Origin: DASYKS01 sp031404815
GTDB lineage: Bacteria; Acidobacteriota; Thermoanaerobaculia; Multivoradales; UBA5704
Length of the DNA: 64,000 nt
Direction: 5' to 3'
NCBI GenBank assembly: GCA_031404815.1
Contig: JANNIH010000152.1
Location: 1 to 64,000, forward strand
Positions 38,149-47,019 of the stretch are shown one piece after another; the first letter of the stretch is position 1, and every line of letters begins with the position of its first letter. Both the position numbers and the translations under genes were made by a program. The notes beneath the pieces are model-generated. The model was not told where the DNA came from, did no database searches, and saw nothing but the letters and a program-made list of their open reading frames with translations.

Positions 38149-39825
38149 TCACAAAATCGAGTCCTGTTCTTCCGGAGTATGGGCGCCCGACTGCAGGAAG
38201 TTCACTCCGATCCTCGATAGGTGATAACCGACTACGTGAGCGAGACGTTCCGCATAAGGCGTGCGGAGCTGGCTAACCACCTCGCAGTCCACGCTCTCAA
38301 GTACGACATTGCCGCTCAGAGGGTCCCGAATACATCGCTGCAAACGAACCTTCCCGTCGTTGACTCGCGCTCGGTCAAGCGCGAACATCTGCTCCAGTCG
38401 CGGATTCGGGTCGTCTGTGCTTGTGTTGAAGCAGGCCGCGACGATGGGTTGACTCGATGGCTGAATCGGATCCGCGAAGAAAATGTGCCGGCCACGTTCA
38501 GCTTTCTCCAACGAGTCCGTAATTCCCTTGCCCCGACGGACTTCCAGCCGAAGTGCCGTGAGTGGACGCATCGGGTCAAGCTCCGCCACCCACGGATTCA
38601 CTGAAGCGACGGGCGTTCGGGGCACCATGTCACACCCAGGGGTAACGCAGACCCAATAGGTCTCCGTGTCTCTGGCTTTAAAGACAGAGCCTACCCGCAG
38701 GTGGTGGCGGGTGAAAACCTCAGAGCACAGAAACGCGTTGAGGTGGAGCATCTGTGCTTGATCGTCGTCTCCTGAGAGCGAAGAATTTGGATTCGGTTCG
38801 GCTCGGCGAAGCAACTGTGCCGACATATCGTTGGTCGCGTTTCCGAATCGCCGAGCCAAGAGATGGGAAGCAACCTCTCGCGCTCTACGCGCCCTCTCCT
38901 CTACGTCTTCGCTCTCCCTCAAATATCGGAGTAGGCCGGCTTGAAGCGGTTCAGGTGGGAGATTCACATCGTCTCGAAAGGATCCGCTCTCGACGCTCCG
39001 GCGAGTGGAGGCGACCAGGCAAGCGAGCCATGATGGCGACCAGTCGGCAATGGCCGATTCCAGACCAGCCAGAACAGAACGCGCCTCGTCCCCCGGTTGC
39101 TCGTAAGTCTTAGAAATCAACACGACGAATAAATTGCCACACTGGAACCAGCGGTTGTCGGAACACCTGATCTTCTCGATCGTGAGCAGGCGCTCATCAG
39201 GTGACACGCCAAAGTTTCTGGAGATCCAACGCCCAAAAAGAACTTTGCCTGACGATCGATCGACAGGGAGGCGTGCCGCCTTGCAGGCGGCGGTATAGGT
39301 ACCCATCCAGCGCGGTCGATCCTCAAGGAAGCTCAGGATATCGTCTATCGACCAGGGGACCGCCATCTCCTCTACTTCGGTATCAAGCTCAGCCGTAAAT
39401 GCGTCGGCCGACACGCCATGGGCAGATGCAGCAACTGCGAGAAACGCCTGATCGGGCTTCGGGTCGGCCGTGTAGACGACCACCAGATTCGGCGCGTCTC
39501 CACAAGCCAGCCCACGGATTATTGACAGCGCCGGCCGGCTGTCTTGCCCCTGAAGGTGGAGGTCCAAGACCAGCAGATCACAAGCGGAGAGCCGCTGCTT
39601 ACGTCCGGGAGAGGCCCAGTCGTGAGAGTTGTCGATGTCGCACAACCAACCCCGTTTCGTACACTCCAGCCAGAGCGCACGAGCTCGGTCTGCCTCCTTG
39701 AAGGTCGAATCAGACGTATCTGCAAACGTCGGGAATTGGTCGTCGATGAACAGGACCGACCGAATCGGTCGGACGTAGGCTTCAACAGGATCGCAAGGAT
39801 CAAATTCTGTCACGGCGTCAGTCAT
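38149..39825 (-). CDS. Receiver-domain protein paired with GHKL ATPase
   Basis: 558 residues from ATG 39825, overlapping the stop of the ATPase gene by 8 bases (coupled). Residues about 22-130 form a receiver-like domain: VLFIDDQ (Asp28, Asp29), phospho-acceptor Asp88 in LLVLDLHLQG and Thr119 in VVYTAD. This variant has a long insert between the first strand and the Asp strand. The remaining about 420 residues match nothing I can name; they contain PSWLACLVASTRRS, a Cys-containing segment VCVTPGCDMVP and a C-terminal helical part. The layout suggests an output or effector switched by the partner kinase. It could equally be a sensor partner. Confidence 0.75.
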   Translation of the reverse strand: MTDAVTEFDPCDPVEAYVRPIRSVLFIDDQFPTFADTSDSTFKEADRARALWLECTKRGWLCDIDNSHDWASPGRKQRLSACDLLVLDLHLQGQDSRPALSIIRGLACGDAPNLVVVYTADPKPDQAFLAVAASAHGVSADAFTAELDTEVEEMAVPWSIDDILSFLEDRPRWMGTYTAACKAARLPVDRSSGKVLFGRWISRNFGVSPDERLLTIEKIRCSDNRWFQCGNLFVVLISKTYEQPGDEARSVLAGLESAIADWSPSWLACLVASTRRSVESGSFRDDVNLPPEPLQAGLLRYLRESEDVEERARRAREVASHLLARRFGNATNDMSAQLLRRAEPNPNSSLSGDDDQAQMLHLNAFLCSEVFTRHHLRVGSVFKARDTETYWVCVTPGCDMVPRTPVASVNPWVAELDPMRPLTALRLEVRRGKGITDSLEKAERGRHIFFADPIQPSSQPIVAACFNTSTDDPNPRLEQMFALDRARVNDGKVRLQRCIRDPLSGNVVLESVDCEVVSQLRTPYAERLAHVVGYHLSRIGVNFLQSGAHTPEEQDSIL

Positions 39826-42733
39826 CCTGGAGGCTCTGGAACTCAATGATGAAGTTGGCACCCGGCAAGATTCCTTCGTCAGGATCGGCGTAACGGATGT
39901 GGTGCCGCCCTTGCTCAAGGCTGATTCGAGAAAGGTAGAGACCAACACCGTGTCCCCCGGTGCGGCGGGTGAAGAAAATCTTGTGGAACAGTTCCGGGAT
40001 GTCATCGGGATCAACTCCCGGCCCAGAGTCGGCCACATATACTTTTGAGCCAACTCGATCGAGCAGGATCTTCCGTTCCTGGCCAAAGGTTACCCAGTAC
40101 AGGGCGTTGTTGACCAAGTTGACGAACACAGGGAAGATCCGGTGTGGGTAGTCGACTACTGTCATCGCCTGGAAGGCAGGAGCTACGACAAACTCGATGC
40201 GTCGGTCGGTGATCTGCCGCTCAAAGAACTCCCGAAGATATTTCTCGATGGACTCGCCTGAGATCGGCTCTCGAAGTCGAGGACCCGAAAGGCGGAGCGG
40301 CGCCAGAAACTCCAAGCGCTGGACAAGTGACCGGAATCCCGAGGATGCGAGTTTGTACGCCTCGGTTTCTCGAGCTGCGCCTGGTAGACGCCCAAGGTTC
40401 CTTGAAACCTGAGCCGCGTTCTCGCTGAGGTCATGGCCGATGATCTCGACGGTGATTCCGAGTTGGGCGAGGATTTGCCACTGTTCGACCTTGTCGAGCA
40501 GGTCGCTCCGTTCATCCATCGCCCAACCGAGAGCCTCGTCGAGATCGATTCCTTCGCCAAGAGCGGCCAGGGATCGAATGTAGCCCTCATAGTCTTTGAC
40601 GAGGTCGCCGAAAACCCGTTCCCGAAGCGCCTCCATCTCGGAAAGAGCCACCCCAAGCGCCAGCCGCCCCTCGGAGGCGTCGTGAGCCAATGGAGAAGCC
40701 AGCGCATAGTATCGTGCGTTGTCTGTTGCGACTTTCTCCGACCAGCGCGTCGCTTCAGCCGAGAGAAGGCTACGGATCGATCGTGACCAGCGGGTGGTGG
40801 CATCGGTGATGAATTTCTGGTGCCGTCCGAGAGCGCTCCGAACGGCATCCGCCGGCGACTCTCGACGGCTCGATTCGGCCAAAGCGGTCCAGCGGGCGCT
40901 CGCCCGCTCGAGAGTCGCCGTGAGTTCTACGTAGCCGTCGCGGTAGGTTCGGTAGCGCTCTTCGACCGCGGGAGTCAGCTTTCGCGGTCGCGGGGGCAAG
41001 GCGAGTGCTGCGCGCTCTACCCGGAGTGCATCGAGACGTTGGGCTGAGACTTCCAGGGCCTGTGGCTCTGCCGACTCTTCGAGCGTCTTTAGGACTTCGC
41101 GAGCCTCGGTGAGACTTCGTTGGAGACCCTCGCCGTTTTCCTTCAACGAGGCGCGTAAAGCCGTGGTTCGCCGCCCCCGGGCTTTCTTCTCAGCCTCCTG
41201 TGCCCGCGAGTACCGCGCCTGCGTTTCGGCGATCTCAGCCGGTCTGACCTCGGAGTCCGTGCCGAAGTATCGCCGCGCGAGAGTTTGAAGGAGTTCGACA
41301 ACGAGAAGCTGGAACTCCCTTGCACTCTGGTTGTCGATCAGGCCTTCTCGGCCCGCTTTGTCACGAAGCTGAGGGTTCGCCTGCCGCGTGATCGCCACCC
41401 TGCCGAAGGTGCGCCGATGTGCCCAGAATTCACGGCCGGCATGGAAGCTTCTTCTCTGCTCCATTCCGAAAAAGTCCGCTTCAGGACGCCCATAGGGCTG
41501 GACGCGAAGACCGTCGCGATACACGGCGAGGCCACCGAAACGCTCGGCCTGCTCCTTCAGGTGACCGATCACGTCCGCCGGAAACGTACTGTTCTTCGCC
41601 TCCAGCTCGAACGTGCCGAAGCTGATATCAAACCCGCCGACAAAGCCACGACTTTGAGGCGGCGGCCTTGACGGTACCACCGTGATTTCGCCCAGTTCCT
41701 TGCCCCACGCACGAACGTTGCCGGTAAAAACACCCCCTTCGTCGAAACGCCCCTCCACAACGTGTTCAAGGTCCCGAAGGTTGTGAATGTCGAACACCTC
41801 TCCTGAGGAAACTATTGCGTTCCGGCGAGATCCGAGGTGAGCGACCACCTCATACCTGAAGGAAGATTCGGACTGTGAGAAAGGATCATAGAAGCTGGTG
41901 AGGGTGAACCGCAGTTTGTCCCGAACCCCCGAGACCTCTGGATCATCGGTCGGCAAGCCGGGCTCAACCCAGACGCCGAGTTCGCGTACTACGTCAAAAA
42001 CGAACAGCGCGGTTCCCCGATCTCTAGTCCCGGTCCAGGCCGGCCAGACGGAAACGTGTCGTTCGTCTAGAGTGCCGTCGAGCGCGAGGTTCGCGATGCG
42101 CTCCCGCGAGCAGTCCTCACCACGGGCTTTCTCCTCCTGAGAGAAGCGATCCCATGCCTGCTCCAAGCGAACCCGCCGTTCCGGGTCATCCGAACTCCCC
42201 CAGATATTGTCGATGAGCCCATCGAAGAGCCGGCTGACAACTTGAGCCAGCTCACCTGTTTCGGTGAATTCCTCGACCGGGACCTGCACGTCATCGAGAG
42301 CAAGATACGGGTTCTGAAACAGGCGCCAGTCGATGAGCGCCGCCACGAAGGGGCCGCCGCTCCGCTTGGTCAGAACCAGGACGGTCGGACCAAGGTAGGC
42401 GACCGAGAGCCGGCCGATACCCTTCTGACCTTGCCTCGGCCGCAAGGGAAGACCGTCGCGATCCGCCTCCGACACCTCGTCGTCGCCGGCCTTGGCTTCC
42501 GTCCCGAGCATGAGCCAGCGCTCGATAAACTCGTCCGCCGACATACCGTGCCCGTCGTCGACGACGGCGGCGACCGGAATCTCGCCGTCGAAGATGTGCA
42601 ACCCGACCGTCCGGGCGTAGGCATCGTAGGCGTTCTTCCACAGCTCGCTCACCGCCGTCGGGCAGTCTGCGATCTGCTCTCGACCGAGATGATCTACGGT
42701 TCTTGCGCGGGCTCGGAAAGGGACTCGGGCCAA
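39818..42733 (-). CDS. Large ATPase with two GHKL domains (MORC/Hsp90-like and histidine-kinase-like)
   Basis: 971 residues from TTG (AAAGG upstream). The N-terminal GHKL domain has SELWKNAYDAYA (N34), VVDDGHGMS (57-65) and GQKGIGRLSVAYLG (102-115), like MORC, MutL or Hsp90. A central beta-rich region runs to about 480 and a long coiled-coil (rich in Glu, Arg, Ala) to about 720. Then come IIGHDLSENA (His767, a candidate H-box), a second GHKL N-box VNLVNNALYWV (871-881), VADSGPGV and GGHGVGLYLSR near 930. The second half thus resembles a soluble histidine kinase; no membrane span is seen. It is followed by, and overlaps, the receiver gene, which fits His-to-Asp transfer. GHKL proteins of this class are known to accompany restriction-modification loci. 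Confidence 0.85.
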   Translation of the reverse strand: MARVPFRARARTVDHLGREQIADCPTAVSELWKNAYDAYARTVGLHIFDGEIPVAAVVDDGHGMSADEFIERWLMLGTEAKAGDDEVSEADRDGLPLRPRQGQKGIGRLSVAYLGPTVLVLTKRSGGPFVAALIDWRLFQNPYLALDDVQVPVEEFTETGELAQVVSRLFDGLIDNIWGSSDDPERRVRLEQAWDRFSQEEKARGEDCSRERIANLALDGTLDERHVSVWPAWTGTRDRGTALFVFDVVRELGVWVEPGLPTDDPEVSGVRDKLRFTLTSFYDPFSQSESSFRYEVVAHLGSRRNAIVSSGEVFDIHNLRDLEHVVEGRFDEGGVFTGNVRAWGKELGEITVVPSRPPPQSRGFVGGFDISFGTFELEAKNSTFPADVIGHLKEQAERFGGLAVYRDGLRVQPYGRPEADFFGMEQRRSFHAGREFWAHRRTFGRVAITRQANPQLRDKAGREGLIDNQSAREFQLLVVELLQTLARRYFGTDSEVRPAEIAETQARYSRAQEAEKKARGRRTTALRASLKENGEGLQRSLTEAREVLKTLEESAEPQALEVSAQRLDALRVERAALALPPRPRKLTPAVEERYRTYRDGYVELTATLERASARWTALAESSRRESPADAVRSALGRHQKFITDATTRWSRSIRSLLSAEATRWSEKVATDNARYYALASPLAHDASEGRLALGVALSEMEALRERVFGDLVKDYEGYIRSLAALGEGIDLDEALGWAMDERSDLLDKVEQWQILAQLGITVEIIGHDLSENAAQVSRNLGRLPGAARETEAYKLASSGFRSLVQRLEFLAPLRLSGPRLREPISGESIEKYLREFFERQITDRRIEFVVAPAFQAMTVVDYPHRIFPVFVNLVNNALYWVTFGQERKILLDRVGSKVYVADSGPGVDPDDIPELFHKIFFTRRTGGHGVGLYLSRISLEQGRHHIRYADPDEGILPGANFIIEFQSLQDD

Positions 42734-42903
42734 TGGATCTACCTTTGAAGAGGATATCGCTGTTCGAGCAAGATGATACCTCTATGACGCCTCACCGCGC
42801 CGAATGAAAAAAGGGGCGAGGAGCCGGCGGGCACCACGCCCCATTACCCTACTGTGAAGGTACCTTACCGACCGGAGCCTGTGGGGCGACGCGCCGCACA
42901 ATT

Positions 42904-43323
42904 CGGAAGACATCTCCGGACCGACCGAAGAGATCTTCCGACCGACCGAAGAGACTCACCCGTCCGTCCGGAGATCTTCACGGCCGGACGGGAGGGTTCA
43001 CCGGAGTTGTCGTAAGCCCCAGCGGTCTCCGGAAGACCCCTACCGGAGATCCGAAGCGCGTTCCGCACCACCCGAAGGGAGTTCCTGGCCTTCCGGAGAG
43101 GCTCACGGTCGTTCCGGAGTCCGCTCCGGAGGGCCGGAAGAGAATTCCCGGACACCCGGGACCCTTCCGGACGGTCCGGAGATCTCTTCGGTCGGCCCGG
43201 AGTCGCTTTCGGACCGTCCGAAGAGCTCTTCGGAGGGGGCGGAGACGGCTCCGGCAGGTCCGTCGAACGGCCGAAACTTTCGGGGAGGTCTCTCGCCCCT
43301 TCGGGCGCTCCGATCAAGACTTC
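42904..43323. repeat. Degenerate 21-bp tandem array, 20 units
   Basis: Twenty consecutive units of 20-22 bases (mostly exactly 21) run from 42904 to 43323. Most start CCGRAGA or CCGGAGA on the plus strand and carry TTCC or CTTC near the middle; clear examples start at 42925, 43072, 43135 and 43177. The unit resembles that of the array at 18302-18553 (shared GRAGAT then CTT and a GC-rich end). It fills most of the 647-bp gap between the GHKL ATPase and the ELWxxDGT gene; 42734-42903 and 43324-43380 show only leader-like sequence. Confidence 0.75.
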
Positions 43324-43380
43324 GATAGCCGCGTACCTACCGTTTCGTTTAGGCTGAACCGGACCTCCCGGAGACTCCCC

Positions 43381-46300
43381 ATGCGCCAGTCTTTTGTTCG
43401 ACTCGTACTGTTTGCTCTCGCCTCGGCTGTCCTGTCGGCCCCGCTCGCGGCGCAGGTTCCCGTGCAGGTCGCGGATCTGAACACGACGCGCTACGACAGC
43501 GGCGACAACTTCCTCTTCGCGAGCGAGTTCGTCGAGCTGGCCGGCGCAGTCTATTTCACCGGGTCGGACATCCTGCACGGCCTGGAGATCTGGCAGACCG
43601 ACGGCACGGAGGCGGGCACGGTTCGCCTAACCGATCTCTGCCCCGGCTCGTGCGACTCGATGCCACGCAACCTGACCGTCGTGGGCGCCTCGATCTACTT
43701 TTCGGCGGACGATGGCGTGCACGGTTTCGAGCCTTGGATCACCGACGGCACGGCAGTGGGGACTCGGATGATCAAGGATGCCGTGCCCGGGCTCCGCGGC
43801 AGCTTTCCGGAATTCTTTCGCGCCGTTGGCGGGCGGGTGCTTTATTCCGGGCGCGATCTGGAAACGGGCACGGAGCTTTGGGTGACCGACGGCACGGCCG
43901 GCGGCACGGGTCGGCTGGTCGACATCGAGCCCGGTCCCGCGGACTCTTCGGCGACGCCCTGGCAGGCGATCGGCTCGGTTCTATTCTTCGCCGCGTTTGA
44001 CAGCGTCCACGGCCCGGAGCTCTGGGCGACCGATGGCACGGTGGCGGGGACGCAGCTGGTGCTCGACATCAACCCGGGAGCCGACGGGTCCTTGAGCGGT
44101 TCGGTACCCGTGCCCGGTCCGGCGTTATTCGGCGTGCTTGGATCCCGTCTCTTTTTCGCCGCGAACGACGGCACGGCCGGGTCCGAGCTTTGGGCGAGCG
44201 ACGGCACCGCGGCGGGGACCACGCGGGTAGCGGAAATCAACGCCGGTGCGGACGGATCGGGGCCGCGCGATTTTGCGCGCCTGGGTACGAAACTCTTCTT
44301 TCGCGCCCACGACGTCGCACACGGTGGCGAGCTCTGGTCCACCGACGGCACGGAGGCGGGAACGGCGCTCGTCAACGACATTTTTCCCGGCCCGGATTTC
44401 GGGACCCCGTTCGAGCTGGTCCCGTTCGGCGGGGCTGTCTATTTCCACGCCGACGACGGGGCGCATGGCCGTGAGCTGTGGAAAAGCGACGGCACCGAAA
44501 CCGGGACGACGATGGTCGCAGACATCCGTCCAGGCGGTTCGGCGTTCGATCTCTTCTCGAGTCCGCACGGCCTCACGCCGGTCGGCTCCCGGCTGCTCTT
44601 CTTCGCCGATGACGGGATCGCCGGCAACGAGCTGTGGGCCACCGACGGAACTCCGGCGGGAACGGCGCGGGTGGCCGACCTGAACCCAGGGGCCGCTCCC
44701 GCGGACGGCGGTAGCTTCATCGGCGGACGGGAGGTCCGCGTCGTTTCCGGCGGGCGCTGGTACTTCCGGGTCTACGACGGACCGTTCAGCGAGGGAAAGC
44801 AGCTCTACTCCTCCGATGGAACCGCCGCCGGGACCGCGCGGATCAAGCGCCTGGTCGAGCAACGCTCCGGCGTCACGCTCCCCTATTTCGGCCGTGCTCT
44901 CGAGAGGGGGCCCGCCGCCGCCGCGGGCAACCGGTTGATCTTTTCGGGCGACGACGGTGTCGCGGGCGGCGAGCCGGCGACGAGCGACGGCACACCGAAA
45001 GGGACCACCCTGCTCGCCGACGTGAACCCGGGCCTCGACGCTTCAACTCCCAGCGAGATGACCACCCTCGGCGCGCGCGTTCTCTTCCATACCCAGGGCG
45101 GAGCGAACCACGATCTCACGCTCTGGGCAACCGACGGCACTCCGACCGGCACGGTGCCCCTTTTCCTGGGCCTCTCACAACCGAGTTACATCACGCCCTT
45201 CTTCGACAAGGCGTACTTCGTGGCCACCGAAGCCGCACATGGTGCCGAGTTGTGGCGCACCGACGGCACCCCGGGAGGCACCGGCCTCGCGTTCGATCTC
45301 GTCCCCGGCACCGGCGGCTCGAACCCGGCGAACTTCACACCGCTCGGCGGCAAACTGTACTTCACCGTGAGCAACGAGCTGTGGACCACCGACGGTGCGA
45401 CCGCGAACCGGGTGGCCGACCTCGGTCCGGGGTCCGCGAGCGGGCCTCCCACTCAGCTCACCCCGTCGCCCAACTACCCGCCCAATCCCGCGATCTTCTT
45501 TGCCGCCGACGACGGTACTCACGGGCGCGAGCTGTGGATCTCGGACGGCTCCGCCGCCGGCACCCATCTGGTGCGAGACCTCGCTGTCGGGCCGGCGTCT
45601 TCGATCGAGGCTTCGCCCACCGAGTCCTTCAACTCGGAGAGCGGTGCCACCATGGCCACGTTCCCGACCGGCATCGCCGTCTTCGCCGCCTCGGACGTCC
45701 CCGGCGACGAAGAGCTCTGGGCGAGCGGCGGAGGTTCGTTTCCCAGCAGCACGTTCCGACTGGCCGACGTCCATCCGGGACCGACCGGTTCCCAGCCGCG
45801 CCAGCTGACGCGGGTCGCGCAACGGATCGTCTTCGCGGCCGACGACGGCGCCCATGGCCGCGAGCTCTGGGTGGCGACCCAGGACAATTTAACCGCGATG
45901 CTGCTCGCCGACATCTCCCCCGGCCCAGCCTCGTCCGTGCCGCAGCATCTGACCGGCTTCGGCGGGATCATTCTGTTCTCGGCCGACGACGGCGTGAATG
46001 GCCGTGAGCCCTGGGTGACCGACGGCACGCCCCAGGGGACGCGCCGGCTCGCGGATATCGCTTCCGGACCGCTCCCTTCGAGCCCGTATCTGTTCACCAC
46101 GGTCGGCGGCGACCTCTTTTTCGCCGCGAGCGACGCGCTCTCGGGCTTCGAGCTCTGGCGCGTGCCGCGCTCCGCCCTCGGCGCACAGATCAGCGCCCTC
46201 AAGCGGGTCTCCGGCCAGTTCGTGGTCGGCGGTCTGGTCACCTACACGATCGTCCTCACCAACAGCGGCCCGGCGGCGCAGCTGCGCAATTCCGGCGTCC

Positions 46301-46956
46301 AGCTCGAAGATCCGATTCCACCGAGACTGGCGCTCCAAAACGTCTCGGCGACCTCCGGCACCATCACCCATGCGGTTCCAGGCCCTCAGATCAACTGGTC
46401 GGGCGAGATTCCGGCGGGCGGGCAGGTGACGATCACGATCACCTGCCGGGTGTTGCCGGGCACCGCACCCGAAACGTTGATCGCGAATCAGGCGATCGTC
46501 CACTTCGATTCCGACGCCGACCTGATCGACGACACCAACCGGCCGACCGACGATCCCGACCAACCGGGTGAACACGACGCCACCGGCTTCCGCGTCGGCC
46601 TCGGGTACTACACCGTCCCGCCCTGCCGGGCGTTCGACTCTCGGAACGGCTCGCCGCTTTTGAATGGCTTTACCCAAACGGTGCCCCTCGCGGGCGTCTG
46701 CGGCCTTCCGGCGACCGCCAAGGCGGTGGCGTTCAACCTCACCGCCGTCCAGCCGAACATGCTCGGGTTCCTCCGCGCCTACCCTTCAGGTTCCTCGCCG
46801 GGAACCGTCAGCCAGATCAACTTCGGTCCCGGGCAGACCCGGTCGAACAACGGCATCGTCGGGATCGGCGCCGACGGCAATGTGGTCGTCTCGGCCGCGC
46901 TGTCGTTCGGCGGCGCCGTGCATTTCGTCCTCGACGTGGTGGGGTATTTCGAGTAA
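43381..46956 (+). CDS. Secreted ELWxxDGT-repeat protein with DUF11 and GYFE module
   Basis: 1191 residues. A Sec signal peptide (SAPLAAQVPV, cut near 27) is followed by about 18 repeats of roughly 45-55 residues of the form GxELWxTDGTxAGTxxVxDI (for example TELWVTDGTAGGTGRL, RELWKSDGTETGTTM). These make beta-propeller-like ELWxxDGT domains. Residues about 940-1070 form a DUF11/CARDB-like domain (VGGLVTYTIVLTNSGPAAQ). Residues 1076-1191 are the shared C-terminal module, starting YYTVPPCRAFDSR and ending VLDVVGYFE. Likely a cell-surface protein; ligand unknown. The 21-bp array lies directly upstream. Confidence 0.88.
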   Translation: MRQSFVRLVLFALASAVLSAPLAAQVPVQVADLNTTRYDSGDNFLFASEFVELAGAVYFTGSDILHGLEIWQTDGTEAGTVRLTDLCPGSCDSMPRNLTVVGASIYFSADDGVHGFEPWITDGTAVGTRMIKDAVPGLRGSFPEFFRAVGGRVLYSGRDLETGTELWVTDGTAGGTGRLVDIEPGPADSSATPWQAIGSVLFFAAFDSVHGPELWATDGTVAGTQLVLDINPGADGSLSGSVPVPGPALFGVLGSRLFFAANDGTAGSELWASDGTAAGTTRVAEINAGADGSGPRDFARLGTKLFFRAHDVAHGGELWSTDGTEAGTALVNDIFPGPDFGTPFELVPFGGAVYFHADDGAHGRELWKSDGTETGTTMVADIRPGGSAFDLFSSPHGLTPVGSRLLFFADDGIAGNELWATDGTPAGTARVADLNPGAAPADGGSFIGGREVRVVSGGRWYFRVYDGPFSEGKQLYSSDGTAAGTARIKRLVEQRSGVTLPYFGRALERGPAAAAGNRLIFSGDDGVAGGEPATSDGTPKGTTLLADVNPGLDASTPSEMTTLGARVLFHTQGGANHDLTLWATDGTPTGTVPLFLGLSQPSYITPFFDKAYFVATEAAHGAELWRTDGTPGGTGLAFDLVPGTGGSNPANFTPLGGKLYFTVSNELWTTDGATANRVADLGPGSASGPPTQLTPSPNYPPNPAIFFAADDGTHGRELWISDGSAAGTHLVRDLAVGPASSIEASPTESFNSESGATMATFPTGIAVFAASDVPGDEELWASGGGSFPSSTFRLADVHPGPTGSQPRQLTRVAQRIVFAADDGAHGRELWVATQDNLTAMLLADISPGPASSVPQHLTGFGGIILFSADDGVNGREPWVTDGTPQGTRRLADIASGPLPSSPYLFTTVGGDLFFAASDALSGFELWRVPRSALGAQISALKRVSGQFVVGGLVTYTIVLTNSGPAAQLRNSGVQLEDPIPPRLALQNVSATSGTITHAVPGPQINWSGEIPAGGQVTITITCRVLPGTAPETLIANQAIVHFDSDADLIDDTNRPTDDPDQPGEHDATGFRVGLGYYTVPPCRAFDSRNGSPLLNGFTQTVPLAGVCGLPATAKAVAFNLTAVQPNMLGFLRAYPSGSSPGTVSQINFGPGQTRSNNGIVGIGADGNVVVSAALSFGGAVHFVLDVVGYFE

Positions 46957-46968
46957 GGCGAGGCGAGA

Positions 46969-46990
46969 GCGCCGGCCTTGCGGCCGGCGC
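46969..46990. terminator. Perfect 9-bp GC hairpin between convergent genes
   Basis: GCGCCGGCC at 46969-46977 and GGCCGGCGC at 46982-46990 pair perfectly around a 4-base loop, 13 bases after the stop of the ELWxxDGT gene. It sits between convergent stops and could act in both directions. No T-tract. Confidence 0.5.
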
Positions 46991-47019
46991 CTACGCTTCC
47001 GGGGGGGAACCGGCGAGCG

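Noticed and set aside
42865..43578. Long open frame through the 21-bp array, encoding 7-residue repeats
   Set aside because: Frames stay open on both strands because the unit is a multiple of three and GC-rich; there is no start with a ribosome site and it runs into the start of the ELWxxDGT gene.
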